From an uncultured Prevotellaceae bacterium (GTDB lineage Bacteria; Bacteroidota; Bacteroidia; Bacteroidales; Bacteroidaceae): DNA of 23,499 bases. The first letter of the stretch is position 1. The number at the start of each line of letters is the position of its first letter. The stretch lies in assembly GCA_946624335.1 (NCBI GenBank), contig CAMOSA010000015.1, forward strand, positions 1 to 23,499, given 5' to 3'. Shown here piece after piece: positions 14,852 to 22,787 of this stretch. A program made the translations under genes and the position numbers. The notes under the pieces are model-generated. The model worked only from the letters and a program-made list of their open reading frames with translations. It did no database searches and had not been told where the DNA came from.

Positions 14852-16477
14852 CTATCTCTGCAGGGTCAGGCGCAGGGTGCCAACGTAGCGCCCGTTCTTG
14901 CCCATCTGGTTGTCGGGCACGTAGGCGCCGTCAGCATTACGCATTACCTGCGGGGCGGTGAAGTAGGTGTGCGAGTGGCCGCCGATGACGATGTCGATGT
15001 TGCGTGTGGCGGGGATGAACTCTTCGTCACTCACACCAGGCAGCTGCCAGCCCAAGTGCGAGACGCACACGACGAGGTCGCACTGAGCCTCATGCTTGAG
15101 GTAGTCGGCCACGGGCTGTGCAGCGACGATGGGGTCGGTGTAGCGCACGCCCTGGCACGTGTGGGCGCTGACGAGGCCTTCGAGCTGCGGCGAGACGCCG
15201 AGAATGCCGATCTTCAGGCCGCCACGGCGGATGATGGTGTAGGGCTTGACGAGGCCTTCGACGGGCGTGCCCGTGAAGTCGTAGTTGCAGCAGACGATGG
15301 GGAAGCGTGCCTGGCGGAAGAGGCGTGCCATGTTCTCGAGGCCGAAGTCAAACTCATGGTTGCCAATCGTCGCGGCATCGTATCCCATGAGGTTCATCAG
15401 CCCCACCTCGACGTCGCCGTGGTATAGGCTGTAGAAGGCCGAGCCCTGCGAGAAGTCACCAGCGTCGAGCAGCAACAGGTCGGGGTCGTGTTGACGCAGC
15501 TGGCGCACAAGAGTTGCGCGGCGCACGTAGCCGCCCTTGTCGGCCTGTGCCGTGTCGGAGAGGTTGGGGTTCAGGGGGTCGACGCACGAGTGGGTGTCGT
15601 TGGTGTGCACGACGAGTAGCTGGCGTGTCTTGCCTGTCGGTGTGGCATGGCTGACGGCGAAAGGTCGTGCGGCGCTGCCGAGCTCCGTCTGCCGTACTTG
15701 TGGCGGTGCCTCCCCCTCATCGACTTGTGTGATGCGCCCGTCGATTTGAGCCGTGGCTTTACGTCCCTCGGCGCTGAGCTGTCGTAGGCGTTGCATGAGA
15801 ACGTCGCGTGCCGGCACCGTCGTCACCGTGCGTTCGACGGAGCGCTTTAGACTGTAGATCTTATCGTTGCCGTCGGCCAGATAGTCGAGCGTGGCGATGG
15901 TGTAGAGGCGTGCCGGGTCGATGGGCTGCCCGCCGATGGTGGCGCTCTTGAGGCGTCCGTCGCGCGTGATGACGAGGCGTGCGCCGCTGCTGATGCCCTC
16001 GCCATGGACGGCGGCAATGTCGTGCATTAGCTGTTCGACATCGCTGCCCTTGAGCTTCAGTATGGTAAAGAAGTTCTCAAAGGGCGATATGGCCAGTATG
16101 TCGCCGCGGCGTACGTCGCCTGCTGGCATGGCCGCGCGCAGGCCGCCGATGTTGCAGATGCCCAGGTCGGCCTCGTAACCCTGCTGGCGTGCGGCCTCGA
16201 CGAATGCGTCGGCGACCCAGTTGCTCAGCAGGCTCTCGGGCCGATGCCCTGTCATGTACTGCTCGCTTTGCCCCAGAATGCCGGCCTCGAGGCTGTCGAC
16301 ACCGCCCCGATAGTAGCTGACAAAGGTTTCGGCCTTAGCCAAGGGTGCCGCGTCAAGCGCACGCGTCACTTCGAGGCGCTGGGGCGCGACGCTGATGAGG
16401 TGATAGGGCGTGCTCTGGCACGCGCCAAGCAGCAGAGCGGTCAAGCTTAGCCCTAGAATGGATGGTATATGTTTCAT
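14852..16477 (-). CDS. Lipoprotein 5'-nucleotidase with reversed domain order
   Basis: A 541-residue lipoprotein (lipobox LLGAC, Cys20) that probably removes phosphate from nucleotides outside the cytoplasm. The usual UshA order is inverted. Residues about 45-250 are the 5_nucleotid_C substrate domain (LSNWVADAFVEAAR, NIGGLRAAMPAGDVRRGDIL, ISPFENFF, LDYLADGND). Residues about 285-541 are the metallophosphatase domain with all metal-site motifs: HTNDTHS (291-297), DAGDFSQGS (338-346), GNHEFDFG (372-379), SHLGW (473-477) and GGHSHT (499-504). The linker (about 250-285) is polar and carries no second signal peptide. In many Bacteroidales, as I remember it, the two domains are separate neighbouring genes in this order, so a gene fusion is the simplest origin. 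It follows the GH2 gene by 44 nt and is probably co-transcribed with it. Confidence 0.92.
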   Translation of the reverse strand: MKHIPSILGLSLTALLLGACQSTPYHLISVAPQRLEVTRALDAAPLAKAETFVSYYRGGVDSLEAGILGQSEQYMTGHRPESLLSNWVADAFVEAARQQGYEADLGICNIGGLRAAMPAGDVRRGDILAISPFENFFTILKLKGSDVEQLMHDIAAVHGEGISSGARLVITRDGRLKSATIGGQPIDPARLYTIATLDYLADGNDKIYSLKRSVERTVTTVPARDVLMQRLRQLSAEGRKATAQIDGRITQVDEGEAPPQVRQTELGSAARPFAVSHATPTGKTRQLLVVHTNDTHSCVDPLNPNLSDTAQADKGGYVRRATLVRQLRQHDPDLLLLDAGDFSQGSAFYSLYHGDVEVGLMNLMGYDAATIGNHEFDFGLENMARLFRQARFPIVCCNYDFTGTPVEGLVKPYTIIRRGGLKIGILGVSPQLEGLVSAHTCQGVRYTDPIVAAQPVADYLKHEAQCDLVVCVSHLGWQLPGVSDEEFIPATRNIDIVIGGHSHTYFTAPQVMRNADGAYVPDNQMGKNGRYVGTLRLTLQR

Positions 16478-16485
16478 AGTTTTGA

Positions 16486-16491
16486 CTCCTT
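16486..16491 (-). promoter_or_regulatory. Shine-Dalgarno-like site (AAGGAG) for the 5'-nucleotidase gene
   Basis: The minus strand reads AAGGAG, 8 nt before the ATG at 16477. This is the clearest such site in the window, where most genes lack one, and it supports this start in an internal operon position. Confidence 0.6.
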
Positions 16492-16521
16492 ATTAACTTA
16501 AAACGCTTCAACCTTTCAACC

Positions 16522-19026
16522 TCATCGAGCTTCAATCGTCAGGGTGGCTTTCTTCAGCCCCTTGGCCGAGGCCTCAAGGGTGATGGCGCCGGCACGGTCG
16601 GATGCTTCGACGATGGCGGTGAGTTGGCCGGCAAAGACATGGTGTTGTGGCAGGTGGAAGAGGTCGAGGTTGGAGGCATCGCCGTTGGCCGCAGCACGGA
16701 AGCGGCCGGCACCCTTCACCTTGAAGCGCACGAGGTCGGCGGCATCGGGGATGAGGCGACCTTCGCGGTCGACGACGCGTACGGTTACGTAGCAGAGATC
16801 CTGGCCGTCGGCGCTGATGATGCGGCGGTCGGGCACGAGCTCGAGGTGGTGGGGTGCGCCGGCTGTAGCGACAGTGGCCTCGCGTGTCACGCCGCCGTTG
16901 TAGTGGGCTACGACACGTATCTCACCGGGCTCATACTTCACGTCGGTCCACATCAGGCGGTAGCGTCGCTGCAGCCACAGCGTATCTCCGGCTTTCTTGG
17001 CCGCAAGCGCCTCCTCGCGGGTGTATTTGCGTTGCACACCCTGGCTCTTGCCGTTGACGAAGAGCTCTGCCGACGGAGCGTCGGTGTAGACAAAGACGGG
17101 TACGACCTGACCCTCACGGCCCGGCCATGTCCAGTGGGGCAGAATGTGCAGCGTCGGTTCGCGTCGGTTCCATTGGCTGCGGTAGAGGTAGTAGCGGTCC
17201 TTAGGCAGCGAAGCCAGGTCGATGATGCCAAAGACACTGGAGTGTGACGGCCACGCGTTGGTGTCGTAGGGCGACGGCTCGCCGAGGTAGTCGAAGCCCG
17301 TCCACACGAACTGTCCGATCTCCCACGGATGGTCGTCGGCATTGGCGAAGTCGACGTCCGGCACATTGCTCCACCAGCAGTACTCCAGGTCGTAGCCCGA
17401 GCACTGGTGGTCGTCGTAGGTGGCGTTGGCTTTCAGTGCGATAGGCAGTTTGTAGACGCCACGGCTGCTGACGGTGCTGGCCGTCTCACTGCCGAGTACG
17501 ACGTTCTGTGGCAGACGCTCGTAGGCCTCCTCGTAGCGGTTGGCACGATAGTTGAAGCCGGGCACATCGAGCTGTGCGGCGAAGCCGTTGTCGAGGGCGC
17601 AGTCTACCTGGTCCATGCCGCAGGTGACGGGGCGCGTAGGATCCTCGCGATGGCAGATGTCCTGCAAGAAACGGGCTACCTGATAGCCGTCGGGCGAGCA
17701 CTGCGTCGGTACCTCGTTGCCGATGCTCCACATGACGACAGAGGCGTGGTTGCGATAGTGGCGGAGCATATTGACCATGTCACGCTCGGCCCATTCCTTG
17801 AAGAAACGGTGGTAGCCGTTCTTGCACTTGGCACGGTCCCATTCGTCGAAGGGTTCCACCATCATCATGAAGCCCATCGAGTCGCAGAGCTCCACGAGCT
17901 CGGGTGCAGGCATATTGTGGCTCGTGCGGATGGCGTCGCAGCCCATGTCCTTGAGCAAGGTGAGTTGGCGTCGCAGGGCGGCACGGCTGACAGCTGCGCC
18001 GAGGGGCCCGAGGTCGTGGTGGTTGCACACGCCCTGGAACTTGCGCGGCTCACCGTTGAGGAAGAAGCCACGGTCGGGCACGATGGCAATAGTGCGGATT
18101 CCGAAGACGGTGGCGTACTCGTCGACGAAGGCACCACGACCCTCCTTGCCGTTCTTGCCCAAGGCTTCGTACACACGCGTGACGGCTTTATATAAATAAG
18201 GTGATTCGGGCGACCACAGCTGAGGCTGTACTACAAGCAGGTTTTGCGTCAAAGGCTGCCCGTGTGCCACCCTCTGTGTGTTGACCTTCTCGCAGACCGG
18301 GCTGCCGTCAGGGCCATAAATCGTCGTGGCCAACTGCAAGGTCCGGCCTTCGGCGTTGTCGAGGGTGGTCTTCAGTGTCACCGTGGCCTTGCCATCCATG
18401 AGCTGCGTCGTCACCTGTGTGCCCCAGACGCGCACATGGATGGGTGCTGTCCGCACGAGGTGTACGTTTCGGTAGATGCCTGCGCCGCAGTACCAGCGGC
18501 TGCTCTCGGCACGATTCTCGAGGCGCACGGCCAGGGTGTTCGGCGAGCCGTCTGCGTGCAGGGCATCGGTGACGTCAACCCAAAATGAGTTGTAGCCGTA
18601 TGGCCAGAAGATGGCCTCCTTGCCGTTGACGTAGACGCGGGCCTCGCTCATGGCGCCGTCGAAGACGAGTGTCGTGCGCAGGCTGTCGGCAGGCACGGAG
18701 AATGTTGTGCGATACCATCCCACGCCGATGTAGGGCAGTCCGCCTGTGCGCCCTGTCTTGAGGCTGGCTACCTTCTCGCCGTTCTGGGTCACGGCGACGT
18801 TCTGGAGATCAAACTCGCTGCCGAATGGCCCCGTGATGGCCCAGTCGTGAGGCACGCTGACGTGCTGCCAACGGCTGTCGTCGAAAGACGGTTGCTCGGC
18901 GCCGGCCTGTTCGCCACGGATGAAACGCCAACCGTCGCGGAGCAGGGATTCTGTACGTTGTGCCCGTGACGCAAAGGGCATCAGGGAGAGCGCCGTAAGC
19001 GCGAAAAAGGATGTGATAAGTCGCAT
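16522..19026 (-). CDS. Secreted GH2 beta-galactosidase with DUF4982 domain
   Basis: An 834-residue exported enzyme (signal peptide MRLITSFFALTALSLMPFASRAQ). The N-terminal sugar-binding jelly roll spans about 25-200 (RDGWRFIRGE, VSVPHDWAITGPFG, GVGWYRTTFSVP, RWYCGAGIYRNVHL). An immunoglobulin-like domain follows to about 300. The catalytic barrel (about 305-600) has FFLNGEPRKFQGVCNHHDLG, RTSHNMPAPE, the acid/base Glu438 in SIGNEVPTQ and the nucleophile Glu514 in GSETAS. A DUF4982 domain (about 640-710; VFVYTDAPSAELFVNGKSQG) and a C-terminal Ig-like domain (about 730-834; ADGQDLCYVTVRVVDREGR) follow, as in many Bacteroidota beta-galactosidases. This architecture favours beta-galactosidase over beta-glucuronidase or mannosidase. 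It is the first gene of an operon with the 5'-nucleotidase. Plus-strand frames over it, such as 17329-18195, are shadows. Confidence 0.94.
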   Translation of the reverse strand: MRLITSFFALTALSLMPFASRAQRTESLLRDGWRFIRGEQAGAEQPSFDDSRWQHVSVPHDWAITGPFGSEFDLQNVAVTQNGEKVASLKTGRTGGLPYIGVGWYRTTFSVPADSLRTTLVFDGAMSEARVYVNGKEAIFWPYGYNSFWVDVTDALHADGSPNTLAVRLENRAESSRWYCGAGIYRNVHLVRTAPIHVRVWGTQVTTQLMDGKATVTLKTTLDNAEGRTLQLATTIYGPDGSPVCEKVNTQRVAHGQPLTQNLLVVQPQLWSPESPYLYKAVTRVYEALGKNGKEGRGAFVDEYATVFGIRTIAIVPDRGFFLNGEPRKFQGVCNHHDLGPLGAAVSRAALRRQLTLLKDMGCDAIRTSHNMPAPELVELCDSMGFMMMVEPFDEWDRAKCKNGYHRFFKEWAERDMVNMLRHYRNHASVVMWSIGNEVPTQCSPDGYQVARFLQDICHREDPTRPVTCGMDQVDCALDNGFAAQLDVPGFNYRANRYEEAYERLPQNVVLGSETASTVSSRGVYKLPIALKANATYDDHQCSGYDLEYCWWSNVPDVDFANADDHPWEIGQFVWTGFDYLGEPSPYDTNAWPSHSSVFGIIDLASLPKDRYYLYRSQWNRREPTLHILPHWTWPGREGQVVPVFVYTDAPSAELFVNGKSQGVQRKYTREEALAAKKAGDTLWLQRRYRLMWTDVKYEPGEIRVVAHYNGGVTREATVATAGAPHHLELVPDRRIISADGQDLCYVTVRVVDREGRLIPDAADLVRFKVKGAGRFRAAANGDASNLDLFHLPQHHVFAGQLTAIVEASDRAGAITLEASAKGLKKATLTIEAR

Positions 19027-19057
19027 GGTTCTGTCTGTTTAATTGTTAATTTCTGCG

Positions 19058-19065
19058 CAAAGATA
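19058..19065 (-). promoter_or_regulatory. -7 box (TATCTTTG) for the GH2/5'-nucleotidase operon
   Basis: A full -7 match on the minus strand, 31 nt upstream of the GH2 start. No good -33 TTTG is visible, so it may need an activator. Confidence 0.55.
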
Positions 19066-19129
19066 ATGAAAAGTTTGAAGTTAATACTCTTTTTTGACAG
19101 TTTGTTGTTCGAATAAGCCATTTTTTCCG

Positions 19130-19137
19130 TACCTTTG
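19130..19137 (+). promoter_or_regulatory. -7 box (TACCTTTG) for the LptF/G-ribBA genes
   Basis: A full -7 match ending 23 nt before the ATG at 19161, with GTTG at 19104-19107 as a possible -33 element after a 22-nt spacer. It diverges from the GH2 promoter at 19058-19065. Confidence 0.6.
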
Positions 19138-19160
19138 CGCCGCTTTTATGGCCTCGTCGT

Positions 19161-21143
19161 ATGAAAATCGTCAAGAAACTCGACATATTTATCCTCAAGC
19201 AATTCATCTTGCTCTTCGCCGGCACTTTCTTCATCTGTCTGTTCATCTTCATGATGCAGTTCTTGTGGAAATGGGTCGACGAGCTTATCGGCAAGGGCTT
19301 GAGCATGGATGTCCTCGGTCGCTTCTTCTTCTATGCCGCGATGACGCTAGTGCCCATGTCGCTGCCTCTGGCGCTTCTGCTGGCCTCGCTCATCAGCTTC
19401 GGCAATATGGGCGAACGGCTGGAGTTGCTCGCGATGAAGTCGGCGGGCATACCTCTGGTGAGGATCCTGCGACCGGTGCTGGCCTTCGTGTGCCTCGTCA
19501 CCGCCGGCTCGTTCTATTTCCAAAACGTCGTCTCGCCCGAGTCGAGCAAGCAGCTGGCGGCGCTCATTTATTCTATGCGACAGAAATCGCCCGAGTTGGA
19601 GATCCCTGAGGGCGTCTTCTACAACGAGATACCCGGTTACAACCTCTTCGTCGAGCATAAAGACCCTGAGCGTGGTATGCTCTATGGCATCATGATCTAC
19701 AACCAGGGTGCCAACTTCGACGATACGCAGGTCGTGCTGGCCGACTCGGGACGTCTGCAGAGCACGGCCGACCAGAAGCACCTGAAACTCACGCTCTACG
19801 ACGGGCAGCGGTTCCGCAACATGCAGAATACGGGCAGCGCTATGGATCGCACTACCGTGCCCTATATGCGTGAGACGTTTAAGAAGGAGGTGGACCTGAT
19901 CTTCTTCGACAACGCCTTGAACCTGACCGATGCATCGCTCTTCGAGAATAATGCGAAAACGAAGGACCTCACTCAGCTCAATGAGGACATCGACTCGCTG
20001 CGGCTCTCGCTCGACTCCATCGGTCGTGACCAGTTTATGCAATATGGCTACAGCTTCCTCACCCGCACGCGTCTCGAGGGGCGCAAGGATTCGGTGCAGC
20101 TGGTCTATCGCGTTGAGCATAAGCCTCGTAACTTAGACTCCGTCTACGCCCAGATCGCTGACGATCGGCGCGGACAGATAGCCAGCTCAGCCCTCGCCAG
20201 GGCACGCAGCGGCGAACAGCAGACATCGATGATGCAGGATTACAGCGCCTACAACAACCGCGTCCTGCGCGAGCATCAGTTGGAGCGCCACAAGAAGTTC
20301 TCGCTCTCGCTGGCGTGCATCATCTTCTTCTTCATCGGAGCACCGCTCGGAGCCATCATACGGAAGGGAGGACTCGGTGTGCCCGTCGTCGTCTCCGTCG
20401 TGATCTTCATCCTCTATTACATCGTCAACGCATCCGGCGAGAAACTGTCCAAGAGCGGCACCTGGGACCCCACCTTCGGCGCTTGGCTCAGCTCGCTCGT
20501 GCTGGCGCCCATCGGCGCATGGCTCACGTGGAAGTCCAACCAGGACTCGGCCGTCTTCAACCTTGAGGGCTACCAGCGCTTCTTCCGCCGCCTCCTGGGC
20601 TTGCGCCTGAGCCGTAATATCAGTGTCAAGGAGGTCATCATGGAAGACCCCGACTACGAGCGCTTGCTGCCCGAGATGCGCCGCTTCAACGACGACTGCG
20701 CCCACTACGTCCAGACCCACCGCCTACGCACGCTGCCCAACTACTTCCGCGTCTTCTTCCGCTACGAGCCTGACGTGGCTGTCATCGGCCTCTGCGAACG
20801 CCTCGAAGCCATGATCCTCGAGCTCTCCAACACGCGCGACGCACGTATCATTGCCACACTCAACGATATGCCAATCGTAGCGCCTGACGCACATACACGA
20901 CCCTTCCGCAATGCCCGTCGCAACATGATTGTCGGCATCATATTCCCCATCGGACTCGTCCTCTGGATACGCATCTGGCGCTATCGACTGCGTCTGTGGC
21001 GTGATATGGAACAGCTTCAGAAACAGGTGCAATACATCTGTCAGCGCATCGTCAAGGAAGGACTGGCCAAAGACCCTGACGCACAGCCCGTAGCGCCGAC
21101 CGCAGCACAACCCGACGCCACCACTCCCGAACAAAACGTTTAG
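19161..21143 (+). CDS. LptF/LptG (YjgP/YjgQ) family LPS-export permease with C-terminal extension
   Basis: A 660-residue inner-membrane protein of the LptB2FG transporter family, which extracts lipopolysaccharide and feeds it to the periplasmic bridge. Three N-terminal membrane segments (about 14-34, 53-77, 100-118) carry LVPMSLPLALLLASLISFGNMGERLELLAMKSAG, a strong family signature given here by position (about 64-96). The periplasmic domain spans about 120-375 (FYFQNVVSPESSKQLAALIY at its start). Three more segments lie at about 380-400 (FFFIGAPLGAIIRKGG), 406-427 and 439-458. Family members of about 360-400 residues normally stop here; this one continues for about 200 residues with charged sequence and a further membrane segment near 588-606 (GIIFPIGLVLWIRIW). 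ATG 19161 begins the conserved KIVKKLDIFILKQF; an ATG at 19148 is in another frame. LptF and LptG cannot be told apart from this alone. Confidence 0.92.
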   Translation: MKIVKKLDIFILKQFILLFAGTFFICLFIFMMQFLWKWVDELIGKGLSMDVLGRFFFYAAMTLVPMSLPLALLLASLISFGNMGERLELLAMKSAGIPLVRILRPVLAFVCLVTAGSFYFQNVVSPESSKQLAALIYSMRQKSPELEIPEGVFYNEIPGYNLFVEHKDPERGMLYGIMIYNQGANFDDTQVVLADSGRLQSTADQKHLKLTLYDGQRFRNMQNTGSAMDRTTVPYMRETFKKEVDLIFFDNALNLTDASLFENNAKTKDLTQLNEDIDSLRLSLDSIGRDQFMQYGYSFLTRTRLEGRKDSVQLVYRVEHKPRNLDSVYAQIADDRRGQIASSALARARSGEQQTSMMQDYSAYNNRVLREHQLERHKKFSLSLACIIFFFIGAPLGAIIRKGGLGVPVVVSVVIFILYYIVNASGEKLSKSGTWDPTFGAWLSSLVLAPIGAWLTWKSNQDSAVFNLEGYQRFFRRLLGLRLSRNISVKEVIMEDPDYERLLPEMRRFNDDCAHYVQTHRLRTLPNYFRVFFRYEPDVAVIGLCERLEAMILELSNTRDARIIATLNDMPIVAPDAHTRPFRNARRNMIVGIIFPIGLVLWIRIWRYRLRLWRDMEQLQKQVQYICQRIVKEGLAKDPDAQPVAPTAAQPDATTPEQNV

Positions 21144-21153
21144 CTTCATATCT

Positions 21154-22362
21154 ATGGTAGAACTATCCTCAATACAAGACGCCATTCGTGATTTCAGCGA
21201 AGGCAAGTTTGTCATCGTCGTCGATGATGAAGACCGCGAGAACGAGGGCGACTTCATCATTGCCGCCGAGAAAATCACGCCCGAGAAGGTCAACTTCATG
21301 CTGCGCGAAGGACGTGGCGTGCTCTGTGCGCCTATCACCATCAGCCGCGCCGAACAGTTACAGCTGCCCCATCAGGTACAAGACAACACGTCCATGCTCG
21401 GCACGCCTTTCACCATCACTGTCGACAAACTCGAGGGATGTACAACCGGCGTCAGCGCCGCCGACCGTGCTGCCACCATTCTGCATCTGGCAAATCCCGA
21501 TGCCAAGCCTGCTGACTTCGGCCGCCCAGGACATATCAACCCTCTCTACGCACAGGACCGCGGCGTGCTGCAACGTGCAGGACACACCGAGGCCGCCATC
21601 GACCTGGCACGCCTCTCTGGCCTTCAACCTGCGGCAGCACTCATCGAGATCCTCAACCCCGACGGCACGATGGCACGTATGCCGCAACTTAAGGAAGTAG
21701 CCGAGCGTCACGGTATACGCATCATCACCATTCGCGACCTCATCGCTTACCGCCTGCAGCGTGAGCGGATGGTCGAGGCGGCTCCGGAAGTAGACCTGCC
21801 GACAGCCTACGGCCATTTCCGCGACATTACCTTCCGGCAAATCTCCAATGGACTGGAGCACGTAGCGCTCATCAAAGGCTCATGGGAGCCCGACGAGCCC
21901 GTACTCGTGCGCGTCCACAGCTCATGTGCCACCGGCGACATATTCGGCAGCCAACGTTGCGACTGCGGAGAACAGCTACATCGAGCCATGCAAATGATAG
22001 AGAAAGAAGGGAAGGGCTTACTGCTCTACATGAACCAGGAAGGTCGCGGCATAGGTCTCTTCAACAAGATGAAAGCCTACAAGCTGCAGGAACAAGGCGA
22101 CGACACCGTCGAGGCCAACGTACACCTCGGCTTCCGTCCTGACGAGCGCGACTACGGCGTAGGCGCACAGATCCTGCGCCAGCTCGGCGTGCACAAGATA
22201 CGCCTGCTGACCAACAATCCCGTCAAGCGCGTGGGCCTTGAAGCATACGGTCTCGAGATTGTCGAGAACGTGCCCATCGAAGTGAAGCCCAACCCCTACA
22301 ACGAGCGTTACCTGCGGACCAAGCAGCAACGCATGGGGCATACGCTTCACTTCAACAAGTAA
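21154..22362 (+). CDS. ribBA: Bifunctional DHBP synthase / GTP cyclohydrolase II (riboflavin synthesis)
   Basis: A 402-residue cytosolic enzyme that makes both starting compounds of riboflavin. The RibB part (about 1-205) turns ribulose 5-phosphate into 3,4-dihydroxy-2-butanone 4-phosphate and shows VVDDEDRENEGDF (catalytic acidic loop, Glu31), TGVSAADRAAT, RPGHINPLYAQ and RAGHTEAAIDLARLSG. The RibA part (about 207-402) opens the GTP ring and shows VHSSCATGDIFGSQRCDCG with the zinc ligands Cys258, Cys269 and Cys271, then NQEGRGIGLFNKMKAY, the arginine-containing HLGFRPDERDYGVGAQIL and RLLTNNPVKR. Both halves are complete. It begins 10 nt after the permease stop, so it is co-transcribed. I see no FMN riboswitch, and the short gap leaves no room for one. 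Confidence 0.97.
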   Translation: MVELSSIQDAIRDFSEGKFVIVVDDEDRENEGDFIIAAEKITPEKVNFMLREGRGVLCAPITISRAEQLQLPHQVQDNTSMLGTPFTITVDKLEGCTTGVSAADRAATILHLANPDAKPADFGRPGHINPLYAQDRGVLQRAGHTEAAIDLARLSGLQPAAALIEILNPDGTMARMPQLKEVAERHGIRIITIRDLIAYRLQRERMVEAAPEVDLPTAYGHFRDITFRQISNGLEHVALIKGSWEPDEPVLVRVHSSCATGDIFGSQRCDCGEQLHRAMQMIEKEGKGLLLYMNQEGRGIGLFNKMKAYKLQEQGDDTVEANVHLGFRPDERDYGVGAQILRQLGVHKIRLLTNNPVKRVGLEAYGLEIVENVPIEVKPNPYNERYLRTKQQRMGHTLHFNK

Positions 22363-22414
22363 GTTCCACACATCTTGGCAAGCACTCATTCCCATTCTTG
22401 CCGCCCTCTTCTCT

Positions 22415-22456
22415 CTGCAAGCATAGGCCCGTCAGCAAACGCGCTTATGCTTGCAG
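22415..22456 (+). terminator. Long hairpin after ribBA, probable terminator
   Basis: Arms CTGCAAGCATA (22415-22425) and TATGCTTGCAG (22446-22456) pair perfectly over 11 bp and can be extended inward by a G-U and two G-C pairs. The following T-run is weak (GTTTAT), so it could instead be a protein-binding or 3'-protecting structure. Confidence 0.55.
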
Positions 22457-22464
22457 CCGTTTAT

Positions 22465-22596
22465 GCCTATGTCCTCTGGCGGTCGAGCCTATGTTCTCTG
22501 GCGGTCGAGCCTATGTCCTCTGGCGGTCGAGCCTATGTCCTCTGACGGTAAAGCCTATGTCCTCTGGCGGTCGAGCCTATGTCCTCTGGCGGTCTT
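22465..22596 (+). repeat. Tandem repeat, six copies of a 22-bp unit
   Basis: Units start at 22465, 22487, 22509, 22531, 22553 and 22575, each beginning GCCTATGTCCTCTGGCGG. Copies differ at few bases: a T for C in the second unit, GACGGTAAA in place of GGCGGTCGA in the fourth, and a diverged end in the last. The period is exact and is not a multiple of three, so it is not coding. Such arrays often vary in copy number between strains. Confidence 0.9.
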
Positions 22597-22731
22597 CCAG
22601 AAGCTTGCGGGTGTGCTAACGTGAGCTTTTCGGTGCACGGAAAAGGCCTTGCGTTTGTCCTCTATCAAGAAAACTTCATCTTTGATGAAAAATAGTGGGC
22701 CATTTCGTGCTGTAGATTCAAGTTTTTGTAC

Positions 22732-22739
22732 TACCTTTG
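22732..22739 (+). promoter_or_regulatory. -7 box (TACCTTTG) for the aminotransferase gene
   Basis: A full -7 match giving a leader of about 45 nt before the ATG at 22788. The -33 element is not clear. Confidence 0.6.
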
Positions 22740-22787
22740 CACGCGAATTAATAGACCTGTCAAAGCAAATTTATTGACCTCTTCATA

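Larger units (their letters stand above)
22363..22787. other. 425-nt gap between ribBA and the aminotransferase
   Basis: No gene is visible. It holds a long hairpin (22415-22456), a six-copy 22-bp tandem repeat (22465-22596), a small inverted repeat TTCATC-TTT-GATGAA near 22676, and the promoter of the next gene at 22732-22739. The open frame at 22398-22619 is only the repeat read through; because the unit is 22 nt, each copy falls in a different frame. Confidence 0.7.

Noticed and set aside
17329..18195. 288-codon plus-strand frame
   Set aside because: Antisense to the beta-galactosidase catalytic domain, which carries both catalytic glutamates.
22398..22619. 73-codon frame over the 22-bp repeats
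   Set aside because: The unit length is not a multiple of three, so the apparent protein repeats only reflect the DNA array. There is no start-site support.
22363..22787. CRISPR array
   Set aside because: The 22-bp units are directly adjacent with no unique spacers, so this is a plain tandem repeat.
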